From positions 125,337,501 to 125,401,500 of the forward strand of contig CP142451.1 of the NCBI GenBank assembly GCA_038049695.1: a DNA stretch of 64,000 nucleotides. Reading direction: 5' to 3'. A model generated the notes under the pieces. That model saw nothing but the letters and a program-made list of their open reading frames with translations. It did no database searches and was not told the origin of the DNA. Below, piece by piece: positions 34,150-46,200 of the stretch (its first letter is position 1; every line of letters begins with the position of its first letter). Source of the stretch: Cinnamomum chago (taxonomy: Eukaryota > Streptophyta > Magnoliopsida > Laurales > Lauraceae). The translations under genes were made by a program, and so were the position numbers.

Positions 34150-35135
34150 ATTTTATTGATTGCGTTCAAACATGCATGGATTCTGTCATATGGTGTTTTT
34201 TTTTTCTCATTTGGGTTGTTTCCTATCTAGCTTTATAGATCTGTGCATGTCTTAGATTTTCAAATACTGATGGATAGTGTTTTTTCTTTCTTTCTTTGTT
34301 CTTTCTCTTTCCTAATCTTGTATGGTATTTAAATTGTTGTTACGTGCAATCTGTTGGTTTAAAATTAAAACCAGTGTTTTAGAAACTAGGCTCGAGTTGG
34401 AATCATCGAGGCAGGTCACTTGGATGAGAGGGACTGAGTAGAGTAATCATTTAGGTTGGGTCAGACATATTTGACTCCGCAAGATAGCGAATGGGTGATG
34501 TATTGAGGCCCAGCAAGAAGGGGGCACTAGATCAGGTCAGTGTTTGTAGAAGGCAAAAGGCTCGGCTTGGTGGTGTGGGGTTTTCTTTCCAGGCTAGAGT
34601 GCCTTTTAGTTTTGTGGGTGAGCACCATTTGACTCAATAAATAAACAAGGATTTGACATTTCAATGGCCTTTTAAATACTCAATCTTCAATTTCATGATT
34701 AAAATTCTATAAATGTCATTAGAGTTGTTTAACCATGGTATACTTTTTTTCCCTCTGATCCCATGATATCATGGGAGCTTAAAAACCCATGAAATTAAGC
34801 TACATGAATCCCATGATATCATGGGATCCAGGGCAAAAATGTAAAAAAAAAGAAGAAAGTATAACAGAGTCAAACGACTTTGTTGATATTTACAGAATTT
34901 TAGTTATGAAACTAAAAATTAAGTGTTTAAGGGGCATTGAAATATCAAATCCCCAATACTCCTCAGGGTGGCTCAAATATCTGAAAGAAATTGAACATCA
35001 TTCTTCAAAGAAGAGAAAAGAACAAATTTTTCCGTTTGGTTTGAATTTACACAGGCTACCTTATCCTCTTTTCTTTCTTTCTTTTTTTTTTTTTTAAGAA
35101 AAGAGGCTAGGTTTTTCAACTGTTCCCGGTTCTAT

Positions 35136-35178
<43 letters not shown>

Positions 35179-35671
35179 GAGGCCAAAAAAAAATCGAAAT
35201 AAATACACCCATCTCATTTCATTCCTTGTTCACAATGTTGGATGCATTGTATGCTCACTTTCGCTTGACCCAAGTCATTGTAACACAATCCCCTTGATTG
35301 CACTCAGATTTCACTATAATAATTACAGCATCCAAATGTTGGGTTGATGTTGAAATGAAAATAGAGATTAACTATTACTTAAAATATTTCTGAATTTTAA
35401 TCATTTTAATTTCATGGTGTGCATAATTTTAGATGGAATGAACTCTAGACTGAATTTTCGTAGGCAAGCATGTATATGAATGACTTGGATCAAACAAAAT
35501 GATCCACAATAAATTAACAGAAAGTGGGAACATGAAAAATATTCCATGCAGTCATCTACATGGATCATTTTTCGTATTTAATTAAATGATTGAATTATTT
35601 ATAAAATAAGTCAAAACCTTGCACATGAGACAAGCCATTGAATCCCAACCTTATTCCATGAATTGAACTAT
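34150..35671. other. Downstream flank of inhibitor copy 1, duplicated with copy 2
   Basis: Blocks such as TTTTTCAACTGTTCCCGG followed by a (GA)n run recur at 38.44-38.50 kb downstream of copy 2. A paired ATCCCATGATATCATGGGA palindrome occurs twice, at about 34757-34775 and 34808-34826. No gene. Confidence 0.6.
35142..35175. repeat. (GA)n microsatellite
   Basis: A pure GA run of about 17 units. The paralogous flank carries a shorter GA run at 38478-38502. Confidence 0.9.
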
Positions 35672-35893
35672 GCCATGGGCTTAGCCGAGTGGTTAGGACC
35701 ACGGCTCCTCTCTCTTCCGGAGCTTGAGGTCTTGGTATCGACCCTCGATTTCCCCTTCTTCAGGGACTGAAGGTTGAGTCTACTTGTGCTACCACATAGG
35801 GTCACAGGGGTTTTACCTGGCTTCTCTCTGGGCCCGAAAAGAATAGTCTAATTCAAAGGGTTGGGAACCCTACGTTAGGAATAAAAAAAAAAT
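35672..35893 (+). mobile_element. tRNA-derived SINE, family 1 relative
   Basis: The head reads GGGCTTAGCCGAGTGGTTAG (tRNA Leu/Ser-like box A). The tail block, from CACAGGGGTTTTACC to GGGAACCCTACGTTA, followed by poly(A), is the same tail as in the 10.0- and 51.2-kb copies. Confidence 0.7.
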
Positions 35894-36097
35894 ACAATGC
35901 CACGGGACTGGATTAGTCTACATGATAATTTATGAGTTAATCTTGTCTCTTTATGTGATTCAATTCACCAGTTAATTCATGAACTCAATTAATCATGTCT
36001 CCTTTTTCTTTACCCCAAAAAAAAAGAAAAAGAAAAACTAATAACATAGACCTCAAAATTGAATCTGTCCAGACTCAAACCTGAATTCAATACATTT

Positions 36098-37109
36098 CCA
36101 TGGTGGGAGTAAATTTGACAGTTTACTCTCATGATGGGACCGACCATTGCGATCAAAATATATCATACCAACCCTTTCTGAGCAAATTGGAAACAACCAG
36201 ACAAATGTGAATGGCCTTAATGTTTAAAAATGAGTGCGAAAAAGACATGAAGATAATCATCTTTGTATCAATGACATTACATTCCGGTTGGTAGAACAAT
36301 GGAATCATTATTTTGAATGAGTACATAATAGTTTATTTTCAGTTTCATAACTCTTCTCTAGTAATATCATCTGGAATTTCATCTCTAATAGAAGTGATGA
36401 CCTCACAATATCATAGTTGTATTTGAACAATACATGCCAATTTGAAAAAAAAAAAAAGAGCAAAAATATAAATCTGAAACAACATTTACTGTACACCACA
36501 CTCTGATTTTTTATTTAAAAAAAAAAAAAACCTGTAACAAAAAAAAAAAAAAATCAAGTAGGGACAACAAGCACATGAAATTTAGCATAAGTTAGAATTT
36601 TGTGATCCAGTGTGACTGAAAATAATAACTTTGATTGCGATAAGCAGTGGTTATAGCACTGATGATGCAGATACCTGTTTCAATATTTATTAATTTACTG
36701 TTCAAAGCACAAGCTGATGGGGGGAAGAGAAGTTTACATGAGCAGTTACCTCCCAAGGTTATTAGATGGGATCATTCTGATCAAATGTTACAAGGAAAAC
36801 TATCAATTGCAAAATTGTATGTCTTCTTTCAGAATGCAGCAAAAGGATTTATGTCATCTTCTATATCTTCTTGCACTATGATTCAACATCAGAACTGAAT
36901 CCACTTTCATTATCTTCCGAATTCTGAAACAATCAAGCACAAGTAGAGCACAGGAAAGCTACCTTCTTTTTGATCCTCTGGATACTAGCTTTTCCAAATC
37001 TCAGCCTTGGACATTAACAGGTCTTTCCATAAGCTTCACATCATCAACTTTAGTCTTCTCTGACCCTACCAGCAGTACCCCATTCTTCTCTTTCAACCGT
37101 CTCAACTGC
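36098..37109 (-). pseudogene. Truncated copy of the CASP gene (exons 15-16 and flanking introns)
   Basis: This block matches 43432-44412 of the CASP gene along its whole length: intron 16 sequence, then the equivalent of exon 16 (about 36838-36925) and of exon 15 (about 36960-37109). One-base deletions are visible in both exon equivalents (for example CCATAAGCTTC against CCATAAAGCTTC), so neither could be read. The copy stops abruptly inside the exon 15 equivalent and is joined directly to the upstream region of inhibitor copy 2. It is a segmental-duplication remnant and not a processed copy, because intron sequence is included. Confidence 0.85.
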
Positions 37110-37452
37110 CCCATCCCAAGTTAGTGTTAAGCCTATATTTAGGTGGCTAAATCATAACCTACTCCGGTAAAAACTAATGCAACAAAATCTTGCCAGCTCG
37201 GTTTCTAAAACATATTGCCCCATCTCATCATAAGTCAATCAAAAGCCTATAATTTAGGTGGCCTGATTCCAATTATATCCTAATCTAGAAACCCACCACA
37301 ACAAAATCCCCAAAAGGATTTTGTTGCTATGAACAACATGCACTCTCTAGGAATTGCTACAAGATCCATCCTTTAAAAACACCCCAAGAGATAAAATAAA
37401 TATAAACCAACACATTGTTCTCATTTTTCACGCACATCAAACAGATCGAGCC
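37110..37452 (+). promoter_or_regulatory. Upstream region of inhibitor copy 2
   Basis: It matches the DNA upstream of copy 1 (shared CCATCCCAAGTTAGT, TTGCCAGCTCGGTT and CTTAAT/TATAAAC blocks). A TATA-like TATAAACC lies at 37401-37408. The left border is the junction with the CASP fragment. Confidence 0.5.
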
Positions 37453-37992
37453 ATGGAAATAAATAAGCTTTTCATGTTTTTCTTGCTCTCTCTCCTCTTC
37501 CTTCAAACCCCATCTTGTGAGGCAGATCTCATTCAAGACACATGCAAGGAAGTCTCATCAAAAGACCCCAACATCAACTACAACTTCTGCATCACAGCCC
37601 TCGGATCCGACCCCAGAAGCACCGCTGCAGATCTTGCAGGGCTTGGGACCATCTCAATCCAACTGACCATGGCCGTGGTCAACAAAACAGGGGCCCATGC
37701 ACAACAGTTGATTGAAACAGGAACGTTCGATTCTTATGACAGGCAGTGCTTGAATGTGTGTTTGGAACTGTACCATGATGCAACATCTACTCTCACAAAT
37801 TCCCTCAAAGCGTTGGAGGAGAAGAGTTACGACGATGCCAACATATGGGTGAGTTCTGTGATGGATGTCTCGGGTACGTGCGAAGATTCGTTCAAGGAGA
37901 GGGAAGGACATGGCTCTCCTTTAACTGAAGAGAATGACTATCTATTCCAGTTGTCTGCCATTGTTTTGGCAATCTTAAATCAGCTTGCATGA
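37453..37992 (+). CDS. Invertase/pectin methylesterase inhibitor-like protein, copy 2 (intact)
   Basis: A single-exon gene, 179 aa, the typical length for this family. The signal peptide is residues 1-24. The mature domain carries Cys31, Cys46, Cys99, Cys103 and Cys143 in the same positions as copy 1. The middle TWEAK-free helix region reads ADLAGLGTISIQLTMAVV. The C-terminal helix ENDYLFQLSAIVLAILNQLA is present, matching Pla a 1-type relatives. An in-frame ATG at 37354 would add 33 residues and hide the signal peptide, so the ATG at 37453 is preferred. The protein is secreted and probably acts in the cell wall; whether it targets invertase or pectin methylesterase cannot be told from sequence. 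It is 3.9 kb from copy 1, same strand, and the pair arose by segmental duplication. Confidence 0.9.
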   Translation: MEINKLFMFFLLSLLFLQTPSCEADLIQDTCKEVSSKDPNINYNFCITALGSDPRSTAADLAGLGTISIQLTMAVVNKTGAHAQQLIETGTFDSYDRQCLNVCLELYHDATSTLTNSLKALEEKSYDDANIWVSSVMDVSGTCEDSFKEREGHGSPLTEENDYLFQLSAIVLAILNQLA

Positions 37993-38470
37993 TTTTTATT
38001 GCGTACAAAGCATACAATATGCTGTTTGTTACTTCTAATCGTTTGGATTGTTCGTTTCTAACTTTATAAATATTGCATGTCTTGTTTTTCTGATTGATGA
38101 AGATTTTTTTTTTTTCCTGTTTATTCTTTGTTTGTCCTTTATCTTTCCTTTGTAGTCATTTAGGTTGGATCAGACCCATTTTACTAGGCAGGTGATCTAT
38201 TGAGTCCAGAGTTGAATTTTAAAACAAGGGTGTGCAATGCATGGTGGTAGGTTGTTAATGGGCGCGCAGGCTTTGTTGCTCTACGTGATAGGAACCAGAT
38301 TAGGGTTTGGATTCCTATGGGTGAGTCCAAATACCAGAGAAACGATCATCATTCTTGAAAGAAGAGAAGAGAACAACTTTTCTTGTTTGGTTTGAATTTA
38401 CACCGACTACGTTACCCTTTTTTTTTTTAAAGAATAGAGGTCACGGTTTTTCAACTGTTCCTGGTTCTAT

Positions 38471-38501
<31 letters not shown>

Positions 38502-38602
38502 AGTTTGAGTAGTTTTAGTTTAGGAGGAGAAAAAGTTTCTTGCCAACAAAACGTCTTTAGCCGTGAGGCCGAGAAACGTGTTGCCAACTTATGTCCTACC
38601 TA
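37993..38602. other. Downstream flank of inhibitor copy 2
   Basis: It is homologous to 34.1-35.18 kb downstream of copy 1, including the TTTTTCAACTGTTCCTGG block and the (GA)n run at 38478-38502. No gene. Confidence 0.6.
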
Positions 38603-38787
38603 TTTTGATAGGACCACGGTTTGCATCCGAGGTTGTGGGTTCAAAACTGTACTACCACATTAGAGATATAAGAAATAATTTTATCTGACTCTCTCTTTTG
38701 AATCTGTAGGAATTATTCTGGCCCAAAGGACTAGGAATCTTGCTTTATAAAAAAGGAACTTACATCCTTAAAAAAAAAAAAAAAAAA
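38603..38787 (+). mobile_element. tRNA-derived SINE, family 1 (5'-truncated or diverged)
   Basis: GAGGTTGTGGGTTCAAAACT (box B region) and the tail CAAAGGACTAGGAATCTTGC, followed by a poly(A) run ending at 38787, match the 10.0- and 51.2-kb copies. The box A end is poorly preserved. Confidence 0.65.
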
Positions 38788-39180
38788 TCTTAAACGTCTA
38801 CATGTTGGGCTAGAGGTTCTCATTGGCTGGGTCAAAGCATATCTAAGTCCGGCCCATTGTTATTGCATCCAACATATGCGCTGCTCATCAACAAACTATA
38901 CACACCGCGTTTGCTAAATATACTTGTCTAGGCTGGGCTGGCCTGATTAACTGTTGAGCACAGACAGTTCTGCCCAGATTATGGGCCAAAAAACTCAGCC
39001 AAATTCAGCCCACAGGGAATTGCTTGTGGACCACGGCCGATCTTCTGCCCTTGATCTCACAGCTTGGAAAATCCTATTACTCTCAATCAGTGCTCATGCT
39101 AAGATTACTGTTATTATTTTTCCCAGTGCCAGTGCCCTATTTTTAATTTGTTTTTTAACCTAAAGATAAAGGTCACACTG

Positions 39181-39330
39181 TTGGAGTGGTGGTTGGGCAA
39201 CACCTTAGTCATGGGTAAGACTAGGGTTCGAACCTTGGTGTTTACGTTTGAGAAAAACATCAGACCCTGATCTTTCCTATGACAGTGGAGAGGCCTCTTA
39301 CCCTTGCACCAACAGTGGATTGGCTCCTTT
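39181..39330 (+). mobile_element. Candidate tRNA-derived SINE
   Basis: GAGTGGTGGTTGGGCAACAC and AGGGTTCGAACCTTGG resemble box A and box B. The 3' end is not clear. Confidence 0.35.
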
Positions 39331-39769
39331 CTTTTTTCTCTTTTATGAAGAGATTGATTCATATTGCTCCTTTAAAAGCCCAGCCTGTATGATTAACAGA
39401 TCTAATTTTAGGGCCCATTTATCATTTGATAATTGTTACAATTGCTGTACTTGCATTGAATCCAGCATCTGGAAACACATCTCCAGTTTTTAAGTTGATG
39501 CTGATCTAGATCCAACACATGCAATCTTGCCGGATCTAGCCATCACACACAATGCATAGCCAAATTCGGATATACCATGGTTCCACAGTATATCTGACCC
39601 TTTTGCACCCCTATTACCCAAAGCGGTTCCAAGTAGGAGCGCTGATGCGAAGGGATAGGGCTGAGAAGTCCAGCCCCAGGCCATCTCTAATACACAAATG
39701 TAACTGATTATTCCTGCTTTTTATTATTCTAATGGGCACATCAATAATACATCCAACCCCTTCATGCCC

Positions 39770-39905
39770 CTCATCCTGAAGGCCGAACCCATGAACCCAT
39801 GAAGGAAGGATCCCCTTCATGTCGCAACTCAGATGATATTCCAGCCTGGCTTTTTTTTTTTATTATGATCAACCATGGTAGAGAAGGTGAAGATGGATGG
39901 ATTGT
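39770..39905 (+). pseudogene. Fragment of SPRTN exon 7
   Basis: CTCATCCTGAAGGCCGAACC, CAACTCAGATGATATTCC and CATGGTAGAGAAGGTGAAG line up in order with SPRTN exon 7 at about 30584-30694. The fragment is interrupted by a T-rich insertion (39850-39866) and indels, so it is not coding. Together with the CASP fragment it shows that pieces of both neighbours were copied into this interval. Confidence 0.8.
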
Positions 39906-40635
39906 CTACAGCGAGGGGCTGCAATGCATTTCCTTTCAGTGTCTTTTAGGTTTAGAAAATTCAAATGCATTTCCGTGGATGGAAGTCTGAAAAATAGGCT
40001 GGGACTTTAAGGGAACAGTATAGACATTATCAGCAGGAGCTGCATTTTTCTCAGCAAAGAGTTGCAACTTTTAAACCAATTCATTATATCAAATCAAAGA
40101 GCCCCTTATTGCTAAAGGACTAAAGGAGGTTCTATCAAAGGGTTGAATGAAAGAACGGCAATGGTGGAGATCTAAACATCAAATTCCATGAAAGTACATA
40201 ACTTTTACTTTCCACTCTAATAGAAGTTCATTTCCTAGAAAATCAGAGGAATTGAGTAGAAATTAGGCAAATGGTTTCTATTCCTTTTTATCTCTGAATC
40301 AGCAAGGATTCAATACAAGATGGCTGCAGATTTTTGTAGGGGAGATCTAAAATGTCCTTGCAAGTAAAACTACCCTATTTGCGCAAACATTTAAATAATG
40401 ATATGTTCCCCAGTGCCTTCCACATTTTATCTTGCACTGTTGCACAAAAAGTATAAACAATATTCTCTATGTGACACTGCATTAAAAGAAGAATGAACAT
40501 GTAAAATTCTGTTCTATTTACATGATTTATCAGTCTTTGGTTCATATATATATATATATATAAACCATTTCTGTCACCTGGATTTTGACGTATTTCAGTA
40601 GCTATAACATGAATGACTTATTTATTGACATCAAA
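39906..40635. other. Region downstream of CASP
   Basis: It probably contains the CASP 3' UTR on the minus strand. It has an (AT)n run at 40543-40562 and no other gene. Confidence 0.4.
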
Positions 40636-43214
40636 TTAACGAGACAATGTCAAGTTTGCAGCTTTGACTAGGGGTTCCTCATGGCCATTTGTGGTGCTGT
40701 ACAACAATGGAAATTATTGATTAGATTTAATCATGGAGAAAATCAATGAAAATAACAAAAACAAATATATAAATTGATGAATCAACTATAGTACACTAAG
40801 GTTCTGCTTGGGCAGAAGGCCTATAGTATGGATGGGTTTTCAGTTCACCCTGCAATACATTGCACTGTTTAAGGTTGTATATTGAATATATGTGTTCTTT
40901 TTTTGGGTAGAATATGTCAGTGTTGTGATAGCATCAATATGTAATGTTGAAATGGGATCCACAATTTAGATTGTTTCATACATGCACCCGCAGTCAGAAG
41001 TAGATAAAAGGTGTATGCAGCAAACATGGGGACTGTAAATAGCATTCTGCCAGTTCCCATTGATTATTTGTTATTAACATTGCCAAATGGAACTAAAAGA
41101 TGGTCTCATAATCCTTACCTGAGATAGCTCAAGGCAGACATTTTGTATAGACAGGTGAACACGAGTAAATGTAACCCGATGGAGTAGAAGAAAATAAACG
41201 TCCGGGCATATCTGAAATAAGACGGTATTAATCCTGCTATTGGAGGTAAATAGGGTGGAAAAGAAGAGAAAGAACAAGTTCCACAGTATACAGATTGATG
41301 AGAGCATCATAGTAGGAGGTGAAATGCAGAAATAAGAATAAAAGAATGTCTTATTTCTGTGCCGCCATAGATCACTTTTAAAATTTGAATTGCTTCAACT
41401 GATCATTGTGAGTTTTCTAAAAGCTTTTTGTGTATTGCAGAAACTAAAACCTGAGTGCTTAAATACTATTGATCTTTTTTTTTTTTTATTCTCTCTTGAA
41501 AGGTAACATGAACATTGGAAATATAAATGCAGATAAAATAAAGCAAAGAACAGACATATAACAGGAAGAATATGATCTGATCCTGTGTTGGAAAAGCATT
41601 TGCAAAGTAAAAAGATTCTGAAGCCCTGGATTTGGCAAGCTTGTCCACTTCTGACTTTGCCTCGCATGGAATGTGATAGAATGGTTCATTTGTTCCTCAG
41701 TGAAACCTTTTGATTTCTTTAGAAGTAAGGAATAACCAAATAAATGGTGCTCATTTAATAGTCTTCTACTACCACAAGGATGCAGGCCAGTTACTGGGGT
41801 AGGGTGATGTGGAAGGGCCATTATGGATTAGGGAAGGCAACAGGTTTGTTTAAACAAGGAGACCGCCACCTACTTGCCCATATTGGGGCGGGCTTGGTGA
41901 TAGTTTTAATTGGGTCCCCACGCAACAAACAGGAGCCTTTCACAAAGTCAATTGCAAAATCATTCTGGGATTTTAAGCTTGTACAATTACAAGGTCCATG
42001 GGACCCAATATACTAGACTACATAAGCAACCCGAGGTCTGGATATATAGCTATTAACGGACAAGTATGCATGTTTTTATGGGTGTGTGGGTGGGTGCCTG
42101 CAGAATAAAGCTCCCCAAGTTTTGTACACCCATTTCTTGTTCAGTACAATATTGCCTATCTATGACAAATTGACAATCGATATGCTTAAACATCAATTTT
42201 TTTGAGTCCCTAACATCAGATGTTAGGATCATATTTAGAAGGAGCGACTCTTTTTTGTTTTTAGCAGATAGAAAGGATTGATTTTGGGCCCATGTCCAAT
42301 TCATATCAAACACTTCCACTACCTCCCTGCCACCATCATTGGCTTGCCAAACTTATAAATCGCCCAACCTCCTCTTACACCATGACCATAGTTCTAGGGT
42401 TCAATTAGATAGTTTTTTTTAGCTAAGTTGGGACAGTGGTGCAGACCTTGTGAAAGCTACCTACTCACCCAGGGATCGATCCCCGGGTGCCTGTGCAAGA
42501 TGAGATGCCCCTTTCCACTCGGGCGTCTTGTGTTTAGCTTAAAGGAACTCATTTTCTGTGTGAAAAATGCAATGGTGTGCATGAGGGAGGGAGAGGGAGG
42601 GGTTAGGTGTTATGAAAAATTCAGATCACATATGGTGGGACCTAGATAGGTTCCTTCACATTTAAAGATGAACTCTCTTGGAAAATTTGCTGGGTAAACT
42701 GTAAACATGTATATGAGAAATGCTGATATGAATCATGCACTATTCTATTCACATTAAATAATAAAACATAAACATACTTGTTGCCAAGAAGGAAACGGCC
42801 ACTGCTGAGGGTAATTTTATCCCTGATTCCTAGCTCCTTATACCTTTGATCCCTTTCCTGATTCATTACAATTATGTCAAGTTCAAAATTTCCAACCTAT
42901 GACAGTATGATAAGCCTTGCATTAGGGGGAAAAAAAACTGTAACTACAAGGGAGAATGAATACAGATGGATCACACGAAAGAAGGCAACTGCAAAAACAA
43001 GAAGGTGGTTTATGTATTGGAAACAAAAATATGATATTAAGTAGCATTAACAAAGAAATGTAAAATTTACTATGAAAAAACATTAGACTTCATCTAAAGG
43101 GTTCTACCACAGTGTAGCAACCAAAGCAATTCTTTTTTTTATTTTTTATTTTTTTTCCTTTAAGGAAACTGACACACACAAAATAATAATAATAATAATA
43201 ATAACAACAACAAC

Positions 43215-43248
<34 letters not shown>

Positions 43249-46200
43249 CACACTTAGAAGTTATAAGGTGACTTCATTATTTTGGGATAAACAGAGTGAC
43301 ATAGGGCAGCTTTTGCATTTTTTGATGGTTTTATAGGAAAGTCCTTCACTTTAATCAGAGGGCAGAAAGGAGAAGCATAAGGGTGAAGACATACATGGAC
43401 GACCATTTTTGTTTGTTTTTTTTTTTCGTTTCCATGGTGGGAATGTGGAGAACCATCTTCCAAGTAAAATTAACTGTCTACTCTCATGATGGGACTGACC
43501 ACTGCTGAATTTCTCTGATCAAAATCTCACACCACCCTTTTCTGAGGAAACTGCAAATCACTAGAATAATGTAAACATGGCTTTAATGTGTAAAAACGAG
43601 TGTGTAAAAAATGCAAAGACAATCATTTTTGTATCAGTGACACTACGTTCCCATTGGTATGCAATTCCATCATTGTTTTGAATGAGTAAATAATAGTTTA
43701 TTTTCAGTTTCATAACTCTTCTCTGGTATCATCATCTGGAATTTCATCTCTGATATAAGTCACCTCACAATATCATAGTTGTATTTGAACAAAATATGCC
43801 AATCTGAAAAACAAGAAAATTAAAAGAGGAAATATAAATCTAGAATAATATACACCACACTCTATTCTATGATATTTTAAAGATCTGTAACAGAAAAATA
43901 AAATGCAAGATTAGTTTGCAAAGTGTACATGAAATTTAGCAAAAGTTAATCATTAATTTACTCTTCAAGGCACAAACTGATGGGGGAAGAGAAGTTTACA
44001 TGAGGAGATACCTCCCAAGGTTATTAGATGGGATCATTCTGATCATATGTTACAAGGAAAACTAACAGTTCAGCAGAATGAATACCTTCTTTGAGAATGC
44101 AGCAAAAGGATTTATGTCATCTTCATATATTTTCTTGTACTTTGATTCAACATCTGAACTGAATCCACTTTCAATATCTTCTGAATGCTGAAACAATCAC
44201 GCATAAGTAAAGCATGGGAAACATACAACACACATAAAGGGGGCAAATCCACTCACAAAAGTTTGCAAGAAGCTACCTTCTTTGATCCCCTAGATACTAG
44301 CTTCTCCAAACTGTAGTCTTGGACATAACGAATCTTTCCATAAAGCTTCACGTTGTCAGCTTTAGTCTTTTCCAACTCTACCATTAGTACCCCATTCTTC
44401 TCTTTCAACTGTCTCAATTCCTAGCATAATTGGATAAATGAATGATTAAGAGATCCAGAACAAATTTCAGAGCTTATTTGATAAGGATATCACAAGAACA
44501 AAAAAATAACCACCATTCAAAAAAAGAACAAAAAAATAACCAGAAGAAATAAGCAGGGAAAAAAGCAGAAGACACCTATTTGCAAAAGTGACGTAACAAT
44601 GTTTGAATAGTACCTCTTCAGTTTCTCGTAAGCGTGTTCTAAACCGATCCCGCTGATTGCAAATCACCTTAAGCATTGAACTTTGATCTTGATCTGAAGA
44701 GGCATGTTTCTGATCTACATTCTGACATGACAACAGGATAGATTGTGCATAACTTTGAAGGAACACCAAAGTATTTCATTCTTACCATAATGAATCATCA
44801 AAATAGCATAATAATCAAGGTATTTCATAAATATGTGAAGTGTCTCATTCTTACAATGTAGGATGATCAACCTTATTAAGAAAAAAAAAAAAAAAACACC
44901 TTTAATATCAACAAGAGTAAATGAAAAAAATTATAAGACAACAATTAGACCAAATATGACCTATACAGCAGAATGTTGGCCAATTAAGAACCAACATATG
45001 TAACAAATGAGAGGAGCATAGATGAAAATGTTGAGATGGATGTGTGATAAAATTGGAAAGATAGGATCAGAAATAAGCACATTCAGGTGTATTTAGGGGT
45101 AGAATCAGTAGTTGATATATTAAGAGAGACTCATTTTAGATGGGTTTGGACGTTTTCAACGCAGTGCAACAACGGCACTAGTGAAAGTTTTTGTGTGCAG
45201 GTTGATGACCCCACAAGGAAAAGGGGTAGGCCAAAGAGGACATGGATGGAAGCAACAATGATAGATTTGAAGAAGTGCAACCTATCCGAGAATTTGGCCC
45301 AGGATAGACTGGAATGACAAAACAAAATTCACGTAGCTAACCCCAACATAGTTGGGCCAAGGATTTGATGATTTGGCAATAAGAATAGATATACATTATA
45401 CATGAGTAAAGTTTATTTCGATGGTGGAATGAAGAAATCCAGGAAAAGGATTTGATTGTCTGAGGGACAATGATTTTGGAAGGAGAATAACTTTGTAGTT
45501 CAATTAAGATCTTCATTTGATTAATTTCTTAGGGGATTTGTAAGTTCATGGACGAATCGGGATCCTCTGAGTGTGTCCACGCACGGTGACTGTGAGTGGA
45601 CCACTCAGGGTCTGCCACATCACCACGGGCAGCCCCTGCCCGGATGCATGGCAGGTTGCCTGCGGTGATGTGGCAGACCATGAATGGTCCACTCACAGTC
45701 ACCGTGGGGTTTTTCCTCACCAAATCCAGACTCTTGTCATATACAATGTCGTGCTGTGTAGCACACTTCCACTTATCATTGTACATTTGCTTTCTTAGCA
45801 AAAAGGAAACCCATGACAAATATATTGAATCTAATAAATATGTAAGGTATAGTAGAATCAAAAGAAAACCCATCTCATATTCTTGACAGCCCTGTCCAAC
45901 AGCATCATTTAGAGATGAGGTGACAAAAATCAAGGACTTATGAAATGTAAAAATCCAGTAAAGGGGGAAAAAGAAACATACCTCAGACGTTTCTGATACC
46001 CCCACTTCTTTAAGATCCCAGTCATCAAATAAAGTGCCTTTTCGATCTAATGAACCGCAGCCCTGTATCGGAACAACAACCAATAGATGATGTAAACAAA
46101 TGTCAGAATATCTGTTTAAACTACTAAACCACCCCAAAAAAAAAAAAAAAAAAACACCTTCCTGCAGGTACATATGTGAGATGTGAACAGAACTAAATTT

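Noticed and set aside
36098..37109. Live second CASP gene or alternative 3' end
   Set aside because: It has only two exon equivalents, both with frame-breaking deletions, and a truncated border.
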